A stretch of 64,000 nucleotides of DNA from an uncultured Desulfobacteraceae bacterium (GTDB lineage Bacteria; Desulfobacterota; Desulfobacteria; Desulfobacterales; UBA5852): assembly GCA_913060875.1 (NCBI GenBank), contig CAJXSL010000004.1, positions 1-64,000 on the forward strand, written 5' to 3'. Positions 17,830 to 27,546 of this stretch are shown here, one piece after another (positions within the stretch are counted from its first letter, which is position 1; each line of letters starts with the position of its first letter). The notes below the pieces were generated by a model that was given only the letters and a program-made list of their open reading frames with translations, searched no databases and was not told the DNA's origin. The translations under genes were made by a program, and so were the position numbers.

Positions 17830-18948
17830 ATGAGATCATCTATCGGCCGCAAAAAAGAAACGCCTGTCTCACGATTGTCTTTCAGACTCCTGGTTTTGAT
17901 GCTCATCCTGCTCTGCGGCTGCACCGCCGTAGGTCCCAACACCATCGAAAGAGACCGCTTCGATTACGTCGCGGCGATTTCGGAATCCTGGAAGCGGCAG
18001 ACCCTGCTGAACCTGATCAAAACACGCTATATCGATGCCCCCGTCTTTCTGGATATCGCCTCCGTAATCAACCAGTATTCCATGGAGCACGAGTTGAACC
18101 TGGGGGTCGAGGGCGAGTTTTACAACCGCAGTGACCCCTCCTTTGTCTCACCGCGCATCGGCACCAGCGGGCGATACGCGGACCGCCCCACAATTACCTA
18201 CAATCCTCTGATGGGGCAAAAGTTCGCCCGGAGCCTCATGCGGCCGATTCCCCTGGCAGCCATCTTCACGCTCCTCGAATCCGGCTACCCGGCCGATACC
18301 GTCATGCGGATTTGTATCCAGAACATCCAGGGGCTTCAAAATTGCCGCAATAGCTTCATTGGAGCTCAAAAAGCCGATCCGGCGTTCTATGAACTGTTGG
18401 ATTTGCTTCGAAAACTGAAGGATAGCGACGCATTCACCCTGCGAACCCAAAGAACGGGTGGAAGGGCTAACATATCTCTATTTTTCAAGCCACAGGCGGA
18501 TGCGGCCACTGCGGGTCATTCAAGACGGGTCAGGCAATTGCTCGATCTGGATGAAATGCGCCAGGAATTCCGGATTGTCCGGGGAAGTGTTGCACTCAAC
18601 AACCAGGAGATCGCCATTCTCAGCCGATCGATCATGCAGGTCATGTTGGAATATGCCGCGTTTATCGATGTGCCGCCAGCGGATATCAGCGAGGGCCGCG
18701 TATATGCCATCGATCAAGAGATAGCGCAAACGGATCGCCAGTTACCGCCCCTGATCAGAGTACGTAACAGTGTTGACGAACCGGAGAGGCCATATGTGGC
18801 GGTACCCTACCGTGACAGATGGTTCTGGATCGATGACCGGGACATCCACTCCAAGGCCTTGTTCTACTTCTTGATGGTACTGTTCTCTTTTACCGAAAGA
18901 GACGACAGCAACCAGGCGACACCGATCATTTCGGTCCCCACGAATTGA
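17830..18948 (+). CDS. conserved lipoprotein of unknown function
   Basis: About 372 aa with a lipoprotein signal: a basic N terminus, a hydrophobic run and the lipobox LLCGC (modified Cys at about residue 31). The mature start GPNTIERDRFDYVAAISESWKRQTLLNLIKTRYIDAPVFLDIASVI resembles a widespread proteobacterial lipoprotein family without known function. An in-frame TTG at 17797 would lengthen the n-region; the ATG at 17830 gives a normal signal. It stands alone between a glycosyltransferase and a convergent methyltransferase gene. Likely anchored in the outer or inner membrane facing the periplasm. Confidence 0.8.
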   Translation: MRSSIGRKKETPVSRLSFRLLVLMLILLCGCTAVGPNTIERDRFDYVAAISESWKRQTLLNLIKTRYIDAPVFLDIASVINQYSMEHELNLGVEGEFYNRSDPSFVSPRIGTSGRYADRPTITYNPLMGQKFARSLMRPIPLAAIFTLLESGYPADTVMRICIQNIQGLQNCRNSFIGAQKADPAFYELLDLLRKLKDSDAFTLRTQRTGGRANISLFFKPQADAATAGHSRRVRQLLDLDEMRQEFRIVRGSVALNNQEIAILSRSIMQVMLEYAAFIDVPPADISEGRVYAIDQEIAQTDRQLPPLIRVRNSVDEPERPYVAVPYRDRWFWIDDRDIHSKALFYFLMVLFSFTERDDSNQATPIISVPTN

Positions 18949-19021
18949 TGTGGCTTTCAAATGTAAAAGGGCATAACCGGTTGAACACCAAGGGGGGACA
19001 GCCATTTCACGACAATCTCGA

Positions 19022-19972
19022 TCACTTCGACGGCCGCAGTTGCCTGGCTTCATCAGGAGGATCGATATGCCCCGTGATGTATCGAAGATGTTCAAGGCCG
19101 GTACCGCAACACCCTCCCAGAACCTTCACCCCATAATTCCGATTCAGGTCAATCATCCGTTCGCCCCAATCCTCCAGAGCGTCCATTTGCAGGCCGTCGG
19201 AACCGTCCAGCTCGGCATGATCCTGTGACGAGGCGTTGGCCTGGTAGCCCACCAGGCGGTGCATCACCGTGGCGGGTTGGTCGGCCGCATTGAGAAAGGA
19301 CGGGTAGGCACAATTGATCATGAAGCCCAGTGGAGGGCGTTGGCAAGCGGCGTCGATGGTCCCGATGGCCGTTTCCAGCGATGTGCCGTCCAGAATCAAC
19401 CCCCGGCGGTCGATAACGAAGCTGATGATGTAGGGAAGACCGGTGCCTTCCATGGCCCGCGCCATGCCGGCGGCTTCCGGCACGGCCGGCAGGGTGGCAG
19501 CCATAAGGAAATCCGCCCCGGCGGCGGCCAGTCGGTCCACCTGCCAGGTATGAAAGGCCGTTGCGTCCGCCGTCGAAAGACCTTCTTCCGGCCGGTAGCA
19601 ATCGTTTCGGCAGCCGATCAGCCCACCGACACCGATCCAGCCCAGCTGCTCAGGCCATTGGGCCTGAACCGCCTTAAGAAACCGGACGGCATCGCCGTTG
19701 ACGTCGTGCGCGACCTGCGCCTCCGCCAAACGCTGTCGATTGGCCCGCCAGGTAGGCGTTGTGATCAAAATAGGCACGTTGGCCTCTGCGGCCACGCCAA
19801 TGAACCCGCCGTAGACCTCTGCCATAATGTTGCGCGTCGTGGGGCTGTAGATCAGAAGGGCATTTTCCAAACGGGGGTGCAATGCCACCTGGGGGGAATG
19901 CCGGAGGGTTTCGATAACCGCGGCCTCCATCAGCAGGTAATCATTTTCTCGAATAATCGCTTCGGTATCCAT
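19022..19972 (-). CDS. homocysteine S-methyltransferase family protein
   Basis: 316 aa, a single Hcy-binding (BHMT/MetH N-terminal) barrel. The three zinc ligands are present: Cys221 in the INC motif and Cys288-Cys289 in GGCCGT. The enzyme would transfer a methyl group from a methylated donor (betaine, S-methylmethionine or similar) to homocysteine. The gene follows the DMT transporter by 11 bases in the same direction and probably shares its mRNA. The N terminus MDTEAIIREND...MEAAVIETLR is not the usual DGGLGT form, so the donor or even the acceptor could differ from classical members. Confidence 0.85.
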   Translation of the reverse strand: MDTEAIIRENDYLLMEAAVIETLRHSPQVALHPRLENALLIYSPTTRNIMAEVYGGFIGVAAEANVPILITTPTWRANRQRLAEAQVAHDVNGDAVRFLKAVQAQWPEQLGWIGVGGLIGCRNDCYRPEEGLSTADATAFHTWQVDRLAAAGADFLMAATLPAVPEAAGMARAMEGTGLPYIISFVIDRRGLILDGTSLETAIGTIDAACQRPPLGFMINCAYPSFLNAADQPATVMHRLVGYQANASSQDHAELDGSDGLQMDALEDWGERMIDLNRNYGVKVLGGCCGTGLEHLRYITGHIDPPDEARQLRPSK

Positions 19973-19983
19973 TTAAACAAAAC

Positions 19984-20922
19984 CTAGTTTTTGACTTCCT
20001 GATCGTAAACAAATAGGGCCAGACCGGCGAAAACCAGAACAACACCGGCCACGGCCATGGCGGTTGGCATCGGCGCCTGCAGCAAAAGGATTTCACCAAT
20101 CAGGGCGAAAACGACCTCGCTGGACTGGGTAGCATCGACGGCCGCCAGTTCGCTGGCCCGCCGGGATCGGCTACGGGCGTAAAGAAAAAGACTCGTGGCG
20201 CAAATGCCTGAGAAAATGGCCACCAGGGCGGTATTCACAACCTGCCCCGTGGACGGAAGGGCAGGAGCCGCCAATCCCACCAGAAGGCACCAAAACGGCA
20301 GCGATCCCAGTGACAGTAACAGGACTTTATTGAACGGGTTCTCAAGGTACGGGCTCTGGATACGCGGCAGGTAACGGTTGCCGTTCTGGGCTTCCCAGAC
20401 CAGTTGGTTGCCGATGGGATAACAAAAGGCCGCCATCAGGACCGGTAACGCCCCCCCCAGGAGGCCTTGCAGATGCCCGGTTTTAAAATGGCTCCAATTG
20501 ACCATCAAAACACCGGCAAAAACGATCAGCGAAAAAAGCCAGACGCGTTTCGGAAACGAGCGGCCGAAACAGACCAGAACCACAAGGGAGGCAATAATGG
20601 TAAGCTGCCAGGTCGTTGCCACGATCCACCCGGGGGCATGATCGGCACTGAAGCACAACAGGGAATAGAACCCGCCGAATCCGATGCTGCCGGAAATCGT
20701 CCAAAACAACCAATGGCGGCCGAAGAGGGCCAGAATATTCCTGACCGCGCCCTTGCCCTGGAATAATGGTACCGCCCCCAGGAGCAGAAGAATCATATAG
20801 GCGTAGCGCAGGGAAGCCGACCACACCCAGTGACCGCCCTCCAGACTCATCAGCCGATTCAGGATGAAGGTCGTGCTGAAGAACAGACCTGAAAGCAGCC
20901 CGATGGCGATCAGTTTAATCAT
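19984..20922 (-). CDS. DMT-superfamily (EmrE/EamA-like) multidrug or metabolite exporter
   Basis: 312 aa with about ten hydrophobic segments and the two-fold repeat architecture of drug/metabolite transporters. GLLSGLFFSTTFILNRLMSLEGGHWVWSASLRY matches the putative multidrug-efflux subgroup. The C-terminal half includes SSEVVFALIGEILLLQAPMPT, a typical DMT helix. It lies 11 bases upstream of the homocysteine methyltransferase gene, so it may export a product or precursor of that step. Substrate unknown. Confidence 0.85.
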   Translation of the reverse strand: MIKLIAIGLLSGLFFSTTFILNRLMSLEGGHWVWSASLRYAYMILLLLGAVPLFQGKGAVRNILALFGRHWLFWTISGSIGFGGFYSLLCFSADHAPGWIVATTWQLTIIASLVVLVCFGRSFPKRVWLFSLIVFAGVLMVNWSHFKTGHLQGLLGGALPVLMAAFCYPIGNQLVWEAQNGNRYLPRIQSPYLENPFNKVLLLSLGSLPFWCLLVGLAAPALPSTGQVVNTALVAIFSGICATSLFLYARSRSRRASELAAVDATQSSEVVFALIGEILLLQAPMPTAMAVAGVVLVFAGLALFVYDQEVKN

Positions 20923-20948
20923 GGGTTACGTCCGATTCCAAATCCTTC

Positions 20949-21022
20949 TGTATTCTGACTACTGACGCCCGGCACCTGTCTTCTGCCCCCTGACTCCTGA
21001 ATTCTGACTTCTGACTCCTGAC
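20949..21022. repeat. tandem degenerate TTCTGACTCCTGA repeats
   Basis: At least six degenerate units of the type (A/T)TCTGACT(C/T)CTGA fill the gap between the DMT and nitrilase genes. The same words occur at 3859-3963. No structure or coding function is evident. Confidence 0.6.
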
Positions 21023-21041
21023 AAATACGATCCTTCTTCGG

Positions 21042-22007
21042 CTAATCAATAATCGCCAAGGTACTCTGGCGCGTACGATTCACTTCCAGCTTGGTCACGT
21101 CCGGGCGGGCATAATGGCCGGCCGGATCGAAGTTCTGCCGCTCTTCCCGCACACGCCGGTGATCGATGGTGGCGATGATCAGTTTTTCTTCGCCGACACA
21201 GGGTTCGACCACCCATTCCCCGTCCGGGCCGGCCAGGCAGGATCCGCCGTTGGCCATCACTTCCGGGCAATTGGCCACAATCGTCTGGTAATGCGGGACA
21301 CCGGGGTCCACATTGCGGTTGCGCATCACGCCGGAGACGGAAAGCACGTAAGATCGCGCTTCCCGGGCAATAAAACGGGTAATCTCGCCGGTGTTGTGAA
21401 GGCCTCCGGGCCACACGGCCACGTGCAGGTCCTCGCCCTGGGCATACATGGCGGCACGTGCCAGGGGCATCCAGTTCTCCCAGCAGTTGAGCCCTCCGAC
21501 GGTAAACGGCGGCAACGGGTGTACCCGCAGGCCGTGCCCGTCGCCGGTCGCCCAGGCAAGCCGTTCCTCGTAGGTGGGTATTAACTTGCGGTGGACGGAC
21601 CGGATGACGCCTCCGGCATCGATATAGACCAGGGCGCAGTACAAGCTGTGTCCGCCGCGATCATGGGCTCGCTCGATGCAGCCGAGGTAAACGGCCACCC
21701 GGGCCTCCGCGGCCGCACGGCACAGGGGATCGAGATCCCCGGCCTCGATCTGGACGGCCTGGGTCATGTAGTGGCTGTGAATCTCTTTTTGAATATCGGA
21801 ATTGAAGCGGGCGCCATCCGTGTTTTCAATCCAGAAAGGATAGCCCGGCAGCAGGGCCTCGCCAAAGGCCACCAGCCGGCAGCCCTCTTTGCCGGCCTGC
21901 TGCACATAGTGGACGATCTTCTCCAACGTCTTGTCACGATGAAGCCAGACCGGTGCGATCTGGGCGATACCGACAGTCAATTGATCGGTTGTTTGATTCG
22001 ATGTCAT
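21042..22007 (-). CDS. nitrilase-branch carbon-nitrogen hydrolase
   Basis: 321 aa with the complete catalytic triad of the CN-hydrolase superfamily: Glu50 in FGEALLPGYP, Lys141 in HRKLIPTYEE and Cys175 in GLNCWENWMP. The CWEN(W/Y)MP signature and the GYP context after the Glu are those of true nitrilases (branch 1), which convert nitriles to carboxylic acids and ammonia, rather than amidases. It is 26 bases after the CPBP gene and upstream of the DMT exporter, in one leftward operon. Substrate (aliphatic, aromatic or cyanide-like) cannot be told from sequence alone. Confidence 0.92.
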   Translation of the reverse strand: MTSNQTTDQLTVGIAQIAPVWLHRDKTLEKIVHYVQQAGKEGCRLVAFGEALLPGYPFWIENTDGARFNSDIQKEIHSHYMTQAVQIEAGDLDPLCRAAAEARVAVYLGCIERAHDRGGHSLYCALVYIDAGGVIRSVHRKLIPTYEERLAWATGDGHGLRVHPLPPFTVGGLNCWENWMPLARAAMYAQGEDLHVAVWPGGLHNTGEITRFIAREARSYVLSVSGVMRNRNVDPGVPHYQTIVANCPEVMANGGSCLAGPDGEWVVEPCVGEEKLIIATIDHRRVREERQNFDPAGHYARPDVTKLEVNRTRQSTLAIID

Positions 22008-22033
22008 TTACAATATTTCCTTATCGTTGTCGG

Positions 22034-22834
22034 TCAGTCAGGTTGGCCCGGCCAACGAAACCAGGGCTTCGGCATCCAGATCACGGCCAGTCCGGCCGCC
22101 AGGATCCAGATCCAGTATCCCATCATCGAGCCGGGATAGCGCAAATTGAACGCAATCGCATTGGCGCTCTCATGAAAAAGAATGGCCGGCAGGATGCTGC
22201 CGCGGCATCGGTTGACCAGCACCCCGATGATCAGGGACCAGGCCGTCAGGAGAAGAACGAACAGCATAATCGAATCGCCGTATTGAAAAGACCCCTTCAG
22301 CCAGAACAGGGGCAAATGCCAGAGGGCCCAGAGGACACCCAGAACCATATTGCCCCCTGCGGATCCGAAGTGCCGCTGCAGCACAGGCAAGGCCAGGCCC
22401 CGCCACCCGATCTCCTCGCCGAACCCGTTGAAAAGCAGGAAGAAAATCAGAAAGCCCGGCCCGAAAGCCGGCACAAACCAGTCGGCGGGTGCCGTGGCCC
22501 CCATAAAGACCACGGCCACCGCGCTATTCACGGCATTGACGGCAAATGGAATCAAAATCGCCGCCAGATACCAAAACGGCGAAAATCGCCAGGCCAGGGC
22601 GCGCCGCAGCAACACCCCAAGCCCCCTGCGTTTCTCATGGAACGAGATCGCCAGGAAAGCGCTGATGGAAGGCCAGGCCGCTCCGATCAAAAAGAATTTT
22701 CCGCCCGGCACCCCCGGGTCCATGGCAAACGGAATCGCCAACCACCGCCCCACACCAAAGAGAAGCCACAGCCCGGCATAGGCCAGCAGCAGAAAAAGGA
22801 TGAATGATGCGGTCCGGTGGTGTTCTTTTGACAA
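22034..22834 (-). CDS. CPBP-family intramembrane metalloprotease
   Basis: 266 aa with about seven membrane segments. Motif 1 EE-x3-R is at Glu140-Glu141...Arg145, motif 2 has His173 in WALWHLPLF, and a third conserved His lies in the later FHESANA segment. These are the proposed metal ligands and catalytic residues of the CAAX protease / bacteriocin-processing group. Partner unknown. It is the first gene of the operon leading to the nitrilase; repeat copy C lies upstream. Confidence 0.9.
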   Translation of the reverse strand: MSKEHHRTASFILFLLLAYAGLWLLFGVGRWLAIPFAMDPGVPGGKFFLIGAAWPSISAFLAISFHEKRRGLGVLLRRALAWRFSPFWYLAAILIPFAVNAVNSAVAVVFMGATAPADWFVPAFGPGFLIFFLLFNGFGEEIGWRGLALPVLQRHFGSAGGNMVLGVLWALWHLPLFWLKGSFQYGDSIMLFVLLLTAWSLIIGVLVNRCRGSILPAILFHESANAIAFNLRYPGSMMGYWIWILAAGLAVIWMPKPWFRWPGQPD

Positions 22835-22989
22835 GAGCGTCTACCCTTTCCCCGATATAGGCGGATATTTCTATGCCGCAGGATTGTCAGGCATCTGGTG
22901 CGGCCAAATAGTGCGTCTTTTCTTTCTGCTCAGGATACAAAATATGCTTGTAACTGCCTCACACCAGGAGCAGAGCATCTATTTTGACA

Positions 22990-23180
22990 AGTGTCCATCC
23001 AGAAATGGTAGATTTTGGTTCCGAGCAAGGCCTGAGCAATTATTCCCGCTCCTCGGGACTTCCCGTCTGAACTATTCTCTGCGGTGGGTGTAAACCGGAG
23101 ATATAGTGGACTATTTCGAGGATTTAAAAATTGCGAAAACGCAGCTCGGGGCCAAAAGATGCCGTTTCTGGGTGGACATC
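22990..23180 (-). mobile_element. family 1 MITE-like repeat, copy C (191 bp)
   Basis: Same family as copies A, B and D but in the opposite orientation to A and B. The left end is GTGTCCATCCAGAAATGG and the right end GGGTGGACATC. It ends two bases from the hrpA stop codon (23183-23185), so hrpA transcription runs straight into it. No coding content. It occupies most of the 22835-23182 gap. Confidence 0.7.
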
Positions 23181-23182
23181 TA

Positions 23183-26100
23183 CTATACCATCCGGCTGAT
23201 CTCGCCGATGAGCTTCTCCAACCGCTTGGCCGAAACCGGCACGGCGGTCTTGAGTTCCTGGGCGAAAAGGGACACCTTGTATTCCTCGATCAGCCAGAAC
23301 AAATCTTCCAGGGCGGCCCGCTTGCGACCCGATGTCCGCGGCGTCAACCCGTCCAGGAAGCGCTGCAGGGTTTGGGTGAAACGGGCGACGTCTTCCGCCT
23401 TGAGGCGATCGCGGTCGAACTGCTGCAGCGCCCGCTGCGCCCGGAGCCCCACGGCCCGCAGATAGCGGGCCAGGTGCGGTAGGCGCTCCCGGGCATATAG
23501 GGCCACGAAGTTTTCCGGGACCAGTTTGTGGACCTCTGCCCGTCGCTGCTGCAAAAATTCCGCCACGGCCCCTTTTCCCCCGGCCTGACGCTCCAACCCG
23601 TAAAGAACCTCCCGCACCTCGTCCAGAGCCTTCAGCACGGGAGCAATGGCTTCGAGCAGTTGCTGTCCATCACGGATAAGCGTCTTACCGACTTTAGCGG
23701 CATGCGCGTTAAAGGCATCCGCCGTTCGCAGGTTGCAGTGCAGGCGGTCCCTGATCACGCGGTCGTACAACAGGGTTTCCATCTTTTTAGCCCCGCCTGG
23801 AAAACGCACCCGGCGGGCCAGGTCCGCCGGCAGGCGCAGTTGCCGCTTGAGATGACGCAAATCGCCGGCCAGGGCGATCGCCAGCAGTGCGGCCACCCCG
23901 TCACAATGGTGCTTCAATGCCTCCTGGTGGGTGTTAAAGAGTTGCAGGGCCACGCCGGGCGGACCTTCCTTAGGACGCACCAGGGCCGGGAACAAGGCCA
24001 GCCCAGCCGCCTTGTCCGCATCCGCGGCAATGCTTTCCGGCAGATCCCCGAAATCCCAGGCGGTGATCCCTTCCCGTTCCCATTGCCGGCGGACCGCCTC
24101 CTGAGCGGCCTCTTGCGGCAGGGCCGGCGCCGCCTGGCGGAGTATCGCCGCATCGCGACCCGTGGCCACCGCCTTGCCGTCCGGACCGGCCACCACAAAC
24201 CGCATCCTGAGGTGTCCCGGCAAAGCGTCCGTCTGCCAGGCCGTGGCCGGGATATCCACCTTGAAGCGCCGATGAATAAAATCGCCCATGGCCGTGGCCA
24301 GGTCTTCTTTGGTGCGCGGCATCTCCCGGGCGAGGATGTCGGCCGTATCGCTCACCGGCACCAGCTTGCGCCGGTAGGCTTTCGGCAGTGCTTTGAGCAT
24401 GGCCACGATTTTCTCCCGCAGCAGACCGGGCACCAGCCAGTCGGCGTCGGCCGGGTCCACCCGATGGGCGCTGGCCGCCGGCACGGCCACGGTGATGCCG
24501 TCGTCATCGGCACCCGGGTCGAATTGGTAGTCGGCTTTGAGCCGGGCCGAACCGAGCCTGATTTCTTCCGGATAAAGGGCCAGTTCGTCGGCATCCGGCT
24601 CGACCTGTAAAAGGTCTTCGGGGGCCAGGCGCAAAAAGGCATCGTTGCCCGTCTTTTTCAGCAGGTACGTCAGGGACCGAATATCGGCAATGTCGCCCAA
24701 CCGGTCGCGGTAAAACTGGTAGAGCACCTCTTCGTCCACCAGCAGGTCGCGACGCCGCAAGCGGTTTTCCATATCGGCCACGTCATCGATCAGCGCCTGG
24801 TTGTGCGCCATGAAGTCAAATGGTTTGCGCACGTCGCCGGCGATCAAAGCGCTGCGGACAAAAATCTCCGCCGCCTCATCGGGATCGATCTTGCCGTAGG
24901 ACACAGGGCGGCGTTCGACAATGGTGAGGCCGAACAGGCTGACCTGTTCGTCGGCCACCACCTCCCCGCGTTTGCGTGACCAGTGGGGCTCCAGATAGGT
25001 ATAGCGGCATTGCCCCCCGGCCATGGACTCCAGCCAGGCGCTGTCGATATTGGCCGCCATACGGGCAAACAGGCGGGAGGTGAGAACCATTTCAGCCGCC
25101 ACGATCCACTCGCCGGCACGGTTGAACAAGCCTGACCCCGGGAACAGCATGCATTCCCGCCCCCGGGCGGCCCGGTAGATGTTCTTCTCCTTGCGGTGGC
25201 CGATATTGGTCAGAAACCCGCTCAGCACCGACAGATGGATGGCCTTGTAGAGGGCGCCGAAAGTTTCATCACGACCCTCGGCGGCAGCGGCCGGCACCAT
25301 TGTCTCCGCTTTCGCGCCGGTTTGATCCAGCCCGGCCTCAGCGGCGATGGCGGCCAGCTGGCGATGAATGTCGCGCCATTCCCGCATCCGCCGGAAAGAC
25401 AAAAAATGCTCCCGGCAGAAACGCTTGAGCGGACCGGTACGCACCGCAGCTCGGGAGCGTTCCCAGATGTTCAGCAGGGTCACGAAATCCGATGCCGGGT
25501 CTTTGAAAACAGCATGGGCCTGGTCGGCGGCCTGTTCCTTGTCCACCGGACGCTCCCGGGGATCGTGGATGCTGAGGGCGGCGGCGATGACCAGCATCTG
25601 CGGCAGGCACTGCTGCTGGCGGGCTTCGATGAGCATCCGCCCAAGACGCGGGTCGATGGGCATGCGCGCCATAATGCGCCCCTTGTCCGTCAATCGAAAC
25701 CGCGCGGTGCCTTTGCGCCGGGCATGGTTGTCGGACTTGGCGATGGCCTCCAGTTCCATCAGGAGATTGAGCCCGTCGGTGATGCTGCGGGAATCCGGCC
25801 GATCAATAAAGGGAAAGGCGGCAATGTCCCCGAGTTTCAGGCTGATCATGCGCAGGATGACTTCAGCCAGATTGGCGCGCAGGATCTCCGGCGGCGTGAA
25901 ACGGGGGCGACTTTGATAGTTCTCTTCTTCGTAGAGGCGGATGCAGATCCCATTTTCCACCCGCCCGCAGCGGCCCATGCGCTGGTCGGCACTGCTGCGG
26001 GCAATGGGGCTTACCGGCAGGGCCGTGGTACGTGTGCGCGGCGAATAGCGGGGGATGCGGGCCAGGCCCGTGTCCACCACATAGCGGATGCCCGGAATGG

Positions 26101-27226
26101 TAATCGAGGTTTCGGCTACATTGGTGGCCACAATGATTTTGCACGCCCCGGTGGCGGCAAAAACCCGGCGCTGGTCGGCCGCCGACAGCCGGGCGTAGAG
26201 GGGCATGATCGCCGTCTTGGTATGGCCCCGGCCGGCCAGGAGGTCGCAGGTTTCGCGAATGTCCTGCTCGGTGGGCATGAAGACCAGCACGTCACCGCGG
26301 GCGCTCTCCCGCGCCAGCGTGTCCACCGCCGCCACGGCCGCTTCGACGTAGGTTTCCTCTTCCCCCGCACCTCCGTCATCATCCACCGGCCGATAGCGCA
26401 CATCGACGGGATACATGCGCCCCGACACCTCGATGATGGGGGCATCATCGAAGGCCCGGGCGAATTTCTCCGTATCGATGGTGGCCGACGTAATGATGAG
26501 CTTGAGGTCCTGTCGGCGCTGGACGAGCTTTTTGAGAATGCCCAGCACGAAATCGATGTTCAGACTACGCTCGTGGGCCTCGTCCACGATCAGGGTGTCG
26601 TAGGCGGTCAGGGCCGGATCCCCCTGGGTTTCCGCCAGCAGAATGCCGTCGGTCATGACCTTGATAAAACTGTCCGGGTTGGTGCGGTCCTGAAAACGGA
26701 TTTTATAGCCCACCGACTGCCCCAGGGGCTGGTTCAGTTCGTCGGCAATCCGCTGGGCCACGGTGGTGGCCGCAATGCGCCGGGGCTGGGTACAGCCGAT
26801 CAGCCCGCCCAGGCCCCGTCCGGCCGCCAGGCAGAACTTGGGCAGCTGCGTTGTCTTGCCCGAACCGGTCTCACCGGCCACCACGACCACCGGGTGTTCC
26901 CGGATGGCCGCAACGATCTCCGCCTGCCAGGCCGTAATCGGCAGGGTCTCGATGGCGTCCCATGGGGGGATCGCCTCCCGGCGCCGAAGACGCGCGGTGG
27001 TCGACCGTTCGAGACAGCGATCCATATCCTTCAGGCGCGCCTCCAGCCGCTTCACCTTGCGGCGCTTGCGAATCTGGTGGCGGATGTGACCGATCTCCCG
27101 CCCCACGTTATAACGATCCCGTGCCAGGGCGTCCGGCAAGCGGGCCTCCAACCCGCGCAGGCGAACGCCCACGGACGGCGGCCGGTCTTCAGGTCTCTTG
27201 ATTTTAGAGAGGTTGTCGGCAGTCAT
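23183..27226 (-). CDS. hrpA: ATP-dependent RNA helicase HrpA
   Basis: 1347 aa, close to the size of enterobacterial HrpA. Walker A GETGSGKT is at residues 118-125 and the DEAH box at 215-218, followed by the SAT motif (LIITSATID) and motif VI (SSADQRMGRCGR). The helicase-associated, OB-fold and long DUF3418 C-terminal regions are all present, so this is HrpA rather than the shorter HrpB. HrpA helps rescue stalled ribosomes and processes mRNA. The start lacks a clear ribosome site. Its 3' end abuts repeat copy C. Confidence 0.95.
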   Translation of the reverse strand: MTADNLSKIKRPEDRPPSVGVRLRGLEARLPDALARDRYNVGREIGHIRHQIRKRRKVKRLEARLKDMDRCLERSTTARLRRREAIPPWDAIETLPITAWQAEIVAAIREHPVVVVAGETGSGKTTQLPKFCLAAGRGLGGLIGCTQPRRIAATTVAQRIADELNQPLGQSVGYKIRFQDRTNPDSFIKVMTDGILLAETQGDPALTAYDTLIVDEAHERSLNIDFVLGILKKLVQRRQDLKLIITSATIDTEKFARAFDDAPIIEVSGRMYPVDVRYRPVDDDGGAGEEETYVEAAVAAVDTLARESARGDVLVFMPTEQDIRETCDLLAGRGHTKTAIMPLYARLSAADQRRVFAATGACKIIVATNVAETSITIPGIRYVVDTGLARIPRYSPRTRTTALPVSPIARSSADQRMGRCGRVENGICIRLYEEENYQSRPRFTPPEILRANLAEVILRMISLKLGDIAAFPFIDRPDSRSITDGLNLLMELEAIAKSDNHARRKGTARFRLTDKGRIMARMPIDPRLGRMLIEARQQQCLPQMLVIAAALSIHDPRERPVDKEQAADQAHAVFKDPASDFVTLLNIWERSRAAVRTGPLKRFCREHFLSFRRMREWRDIHRQLAAIAAEAGLDQTGAKAETMVPAAAAEGRDETFGALYKAIHLSVLSGFLTNIGHRKEKNIYRAARGRECMLFPGSGLFNRAGEWIVAAEMVLTSRLFARMAANIDSAWLESMAGGQCRYTYLEPHWSRKRGEVVADEQVSLFGLTIVERRPVSYGKIDPDEAAEIFVRSALIAGDVRKPFDFMAHNQALIDDVADMENRLRRRDLLVDEEVLYQFYRDRLGDIADIRSLTYLLKKTGNDAFLRLAPEDLLQVEPDADELALYPEEIRLGSARLKADYQFDPGADDDGITVAVPAASAHRVDPADADWLVPGLLREKIVAMLKALPKAYRRKLVPVSDTADILAREMPRTKEDLATAMGDFIHRRFKVDIPATAWQTDALPGHLRMRFVVAGPDGKAVATGRDAAILRQAAPALPQEAAQEAVRRQWEREGITAWDFGDLPESIAADADKAAGLALFPALVRPKEGPPGVALQLFNTHQEALKHHCDGVAALLAIALAGDLRHLKRQLRLPADLARRVRFPGGAKKMETLLYDRVIRDRLHCNLRTADAFNAHAAKVGKTLIRDGQQLLEAIAPVLKALDEVREVLYGLERQAGGKGAVAEFLQQRRAEVHKLVPENFVALYARERLPHLARYLRAVGLRAQRALQQFDRDRLKAEDVARFTQTLQRFLDGLTPRTSGRKRAALEDLFWLIEEYKVSLFAQELKTAVPVSAKRLEKLIGEISRMV

Positions 27227-27546
27227 GTGTCGAATCGATTTGGATCATGGCCAATAAAATGTTATGGAATAGGGTGCTGACAGGTTGTACCATCACACAC
27301 GGCAAGATGCCGGCATCCCGGATTCTCGCAAGGGTTCTTTTCGCGGCATATGCCCGCCATAGCCGCCGGCGATTCCGATCTTGACCTTGGTCGGGGCAAA
27401 CCCTTCGCCGAGACGCCCCTTGAAGGGTTGCTGCCCGGAGCATTCATCCTGTTTGCGACTGCCTATAGCCGTTTGGATCAACGGTTTCAAGGGCTTTATC
27501 CGCATGCAACCATCAGCGTTACGCCTTTAACCGACGGGAGGGTTCC
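27227..27546. other. divergent intergenic region, hrpA / flavoprotein
   Basis: 320 bases between divergent genes. I see no convincing promoter pair, hairpin or ORF. A ribosome site (GGGAGG) precedes the flavoprotein start at 27547. Confidence 0.5.

Noticed and set aside
25196-27280. 694-codon frame antisense to hrpA
   Set aside because: Composition is that of a complement of a helicase gene; the HrpA motifs on the other strand are complete.
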